DNA of 64,000 bases from Euzebya rosea. Its GTDB lineage: Bacteria; Actinomycetota; Nitriliruptoria; Euzebyales; Euzebyaceae. Positions 61,993 to 64,000 of this stretch are shown here, piece by piece. The translations under genes and the position numbers were made by a program. Below the pieces are notes generated by a model. That model was not told where the DNA came from, made no database searches, and saw only the letters and a list, made by a program, of their open reading frames with translations. The stretch lies in the NCBI RefSeq assembly GCF_003073135.1, contig NZ_PGDQ01000004.1, positions 50,363 through 114,362 of the forward strand, in the 5' to 3' direction. Within the stretch, counting starts at the first letter, position 1, and each line of letters starts with the position of its first letter.

Positions 61993-64000
61993 CTAAATGT
62001 CGTCGCGCCCGAGGGTCGTCCCGTACGAGGGGCCAGTCGACGACCCGTCGGTGGGAAGGGCCGGCTGCCACATCTCGACCGGGGTCAGGAGGGTCGTCAG
62101 CGACGGGCGACCGTCGAGGTCGAGGGCTCGGTAGAGGCGCGACAGGGTGTTGCTGACCGTCCGGCGCGACAGCGTCATCCTGTCGGCGATCTGCTGGTCT
62201 GACGCCCCGCGCGCCGCGAGGCGTCCCATCTCCAGCTGGCGTGGCGATGCAGGACCGGGCAGGTGGGGCAGGCCGGGCAGCGCCACCCCGTCCAGGGTCA
62301 CCCCGACGTGCTGCGCGTCCAGCCGGTCGGACAGGTCCCCGCGGCGACGTCCCCGCAGGGCTGCCGCGGCGGGGCCGACCATGCCAGCGGCTGCCATCTC
62401 GCGTGCCGCCCGGAGTGCTTCGGCCGGGTGGCCGGCACGGATGGCCTCGACCAGGCCAGGCCACCGATCGGCCGCGCCGGACGTCGACGGGGCCGGCAGC
62501 GACCTGTCGACGTCACCTCCGCCATCGCCGTGCACGCCGCAGGCGGCGAGCATCCACACGACCTGGGGACGTCCGAGGCGGTCGTAGCGTTCGAGCCCGG
62601 CGCCGAACGCGTCCTGCTCCAGCCGACGATGTGCACCGGCGACCTCGAGGGCCACCACGTCGATGGTCGACCGCGCCAGCGCGTTCGTCGGGGCCGCTGC
62701 GGCCCGTGCCTCGGCCAGCAGCCCGGGGGCAGCGGCGGCATCGCCGGTGTGCACGGCGGCAAGGGCTGCGTAGGCGAGGCAGAACGCCCGCAGGTCATAG
62801 CGATCCACGGGGCGCAGGGCCGCGGCCGCCCGTCGTGCCAGCGACCCGCCGGTGACGGGGTGGCCAGCCGCGACCAGCATGCCTGCGGCCAGGCTCCACC
62901 AGGCGGCGGTGGTCGCGGCGTCGCGGCTGCGGGCGGCGATCGCCATCTCGCGCTCGTCGAGGGCCATCGTGGCGTCCGGGCCGTCGACGAAGAACGTCGA
63001 CCAGTGCACTGCGGCAAGGGTCTCCCATCGCTCGGAGGCCGCGGCACCGGCTGCCGACAGCAGGTGCTCGAGGCGATCAGCCGTCTCGTGGGGGAGCCAG
63101 CCACGCTGGACCATGACGGCCACCCCCTGCGCCTTGCCGACCTCCAGCGCTGTCCGGGGCGAGTCGGCCTCGTCGCTGTCGGGCACCTCGACGGCGTCGA
63201 GGTCGTGGCCGTAGCCGATGAGGGTGACCACGCGGGCGCGCAGCCGGCGGACGAGGTCGCGGTCGGTCACGTGCGACAGCGCACGATCGATGCAGCCCCG
63301 GGCCGCGCGCACGTCACCCAGGACGTGGGCGTGGAGCATCGCCAGCAGCATGGCGGCATCGGTCGCCACCTCCGGGGCGACGCCATCGGCTCCCAGGCGG
63401 GTCAGCTCGGCGACCGCGGTCTCCGCCTCGCCCATGGCCAGCGTCGCACGGGCGGCGACGAGGGCCAGGTCGTCGTCCAGCGGACGTGGCAGCGGGGCCA
63501 GCGCCTCGAGCACGTCGCGCGGGAGCTGCTCCGCCAACGATGCGAGCGCGTCCGCGTCGGGGACGGCGCGGTCGTCGACCTCGCTGGCGGGCAGCAGGGG
63601 AAGCGGGGTGCCCGTGTGCTCGGCGGCGTCGCGGAGCCGCGCGAGCAGGGCAGCGCGGTTCAGGCTGGCCCGCTCGAGCAGGCGGTGCTGGAGGAACCGA
63701 TCCCGGACCCTCAGCAGTCCCTCGACGTCGGTGAGCAGCTCCCCTTCCACGGCTCGACGCACGGCGCCTTCGTCGCCGATGCGGGTCAGCGCCACCGGTG
63801 CGACGACCCCGGCCACGGCAACGGCCTGCAGCACCTCCTCCATTCCGGGGGCCAGCGCGCCGATCTGGCCGTCGATGATCTCCCGCAGGACCGGGGGCAT
63901 CGGGGCGTCGTCGCCGAACCAGCCGGTGCGCAGGGCGTGCAGGAACCACAGCGGGGCCCCGTCGGCCGCGTCCAGCGCCCGCTGGACCAGCGCCGGATCG
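61993..64000 (-). CDS. LuxR-type (LAL-like) regulator, 5' end outside the window
   Basis: At least 669 residues are visible; the frame stays open to the right edge (ADGAPLWFLHALRTGWFGDDAPMPP...), so the internal ATG at 63900 is not the start. The C-terminus is a LuxR helix-turn-helix (SPRQLEMGRLAARGASDQQIADRMTLSRRTVSNTLSRLYRALDLDGR). The middle is a long Ala-rich helical repeat region like the TPR-type part of LAL/MalT regulators, which carry an N-terminal AAA/NACHT ATPase, here missing. It is transcribed in the same direction as glnII and lies about 90 bp upstream of it, so the glnII promoter lies just after its stop. Confidence 0.8.
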   Translation of the reverse strand, partial: DPALVQRALDAADGAPLWFLHALRTGWFGDDAPMPPVLREIIDGQIGALAPGMEEVLQAVAVAGVVAPVALTRIGDEGAVRRAVEGELLTDVEGLLRVRDRFLQHRLLERASLNRAALLARLRDAAEHTGTPLPLLPASEVDDRAVPDADALASLAEQLPRDVLEALAPLPRPLDDDLALVAARATLAMGEAETAVAELTRLGADGVAPEVATDAAMLLAMLHAHVLGDVRAARGCIDRALSHVTDRDLVRRLRARVVTLIGYGHDLDAVEVPDSDEADSPRTALEVGKAQGVAVMVQRGWLPHETADRLEHLLSAAGAAASERWETLAAVHWSTFFVDGPDATMALDEREMAIAARSRDAATTAAWWSLAAGMLVAAGHPVTGGSLARRAAAALRPVDRYDLRAFCLAYAALAAVHTGDAAAAPGLLAEARAAAAPTNALARSTIDVVALEVAGAHRRLEQDAFGAGLERYDRLGRPQVVWMLAACGVHGDGGGDVDRSLPAPSTSGAADRWPGLVEAIRAGHPAEALRAAREMAAAGMVGPAAAALRGRRRGDLSDRLDAQHVGVTLDGVALPGLPHLPGPASPRQLEMGRLAARGASDQQIADRMTLSRRTVSNTLSRLYRALDLDGRPSLTTLLTPVEMWQPALPTDGSSTGPSYGTTLGRDDI

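Overview
The window is high-GC DNA with actinobacterial gene content: class II DAHP synthase, an F420-dependent NADP reductase, a MarP-like periplasmic protease, a panB...glnA-glnE neighbourhood of the mycobacterial kind, a second glutamine synthetase of type II, and many GTG and TTG starts. Four secreted proteins carry cell-wall-binding repeat 2 (CWB2) modules. That mix fits a deep-branching actinobacterium such as Nitriliruptoria (Euzebya-like). This placement is an inference from gene content; no rRNA gene is present.

Region 1 (about 1-9,460) is an accessory island edge and the most unusual part. Three genes lie on one strand. The first is a tyrosine recombinase with two complete-looking catalytic domains in one chain. 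It overlaps by GTGA a giant gene of 2,131 codons. The giant protein has about 36 Cys/His zinc-ligand-like modules filling its first two thirds, and a tyrosine recombinase at its C-terminus preceded by what looks like a decayed recombinase fold. A small ribbon-helix-helix-like protein follows. The plan recalls Tn554 TnpABC and recombinase-in-trio elements, but with fused domains and a very large Cys/His-rich extension. The left end is outside the window and no attachment site was identified.

Region 2 (9,460-34,500) is chromosomal housekeeping: a VOC protein, a UvrA-like ATPase, a trypsin-CWB2 protein, an RNB ribonuclease, a PEBP-like protein, an amidase with a coupled small protein, serB, a DUF4333 lipoprotein, a MarP-like protease, a TetR/DUF4188 divergent pair with a readable promoter-operator, class II DAHP synthase, an SDR, pruA, mutM, a DUF3159 protein, clpP, an IclR regulator, a sigma-like membrane protein and nadB. 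The pruA/SDR gap (25,432-25,845) is packed with direct and inverted repeats.

Region 3 (34,500-48,700) holds ftsH, an F420 reductase, pabB, a large secreted hydrolase, a cobalamin adenosyltransferase coupled to a metal-receptor-fold protein, panB, a CWB2-5'-nucleotidase, dtd and a sensor kinase.

Region 4 (48,700-64,000) is centred on nitrogen assimilation: the ammonium transporter amt, glnA, glnE (the adenylyltransferase of glutamine synthetase) and glnII. Both amt and glnII are preceded by GAAAC-type half-sites spaced 11 bp apart that resemble GlnR boxes. Between them lie a VOC protein, a RimK-type zinc-protease-like protein, a second trypsin-CWB2 protein, an SPFH/small-RHH pair, a small CWB2 protein and a MOSC protein. 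A LuxR-type regulator runs off the right edge.
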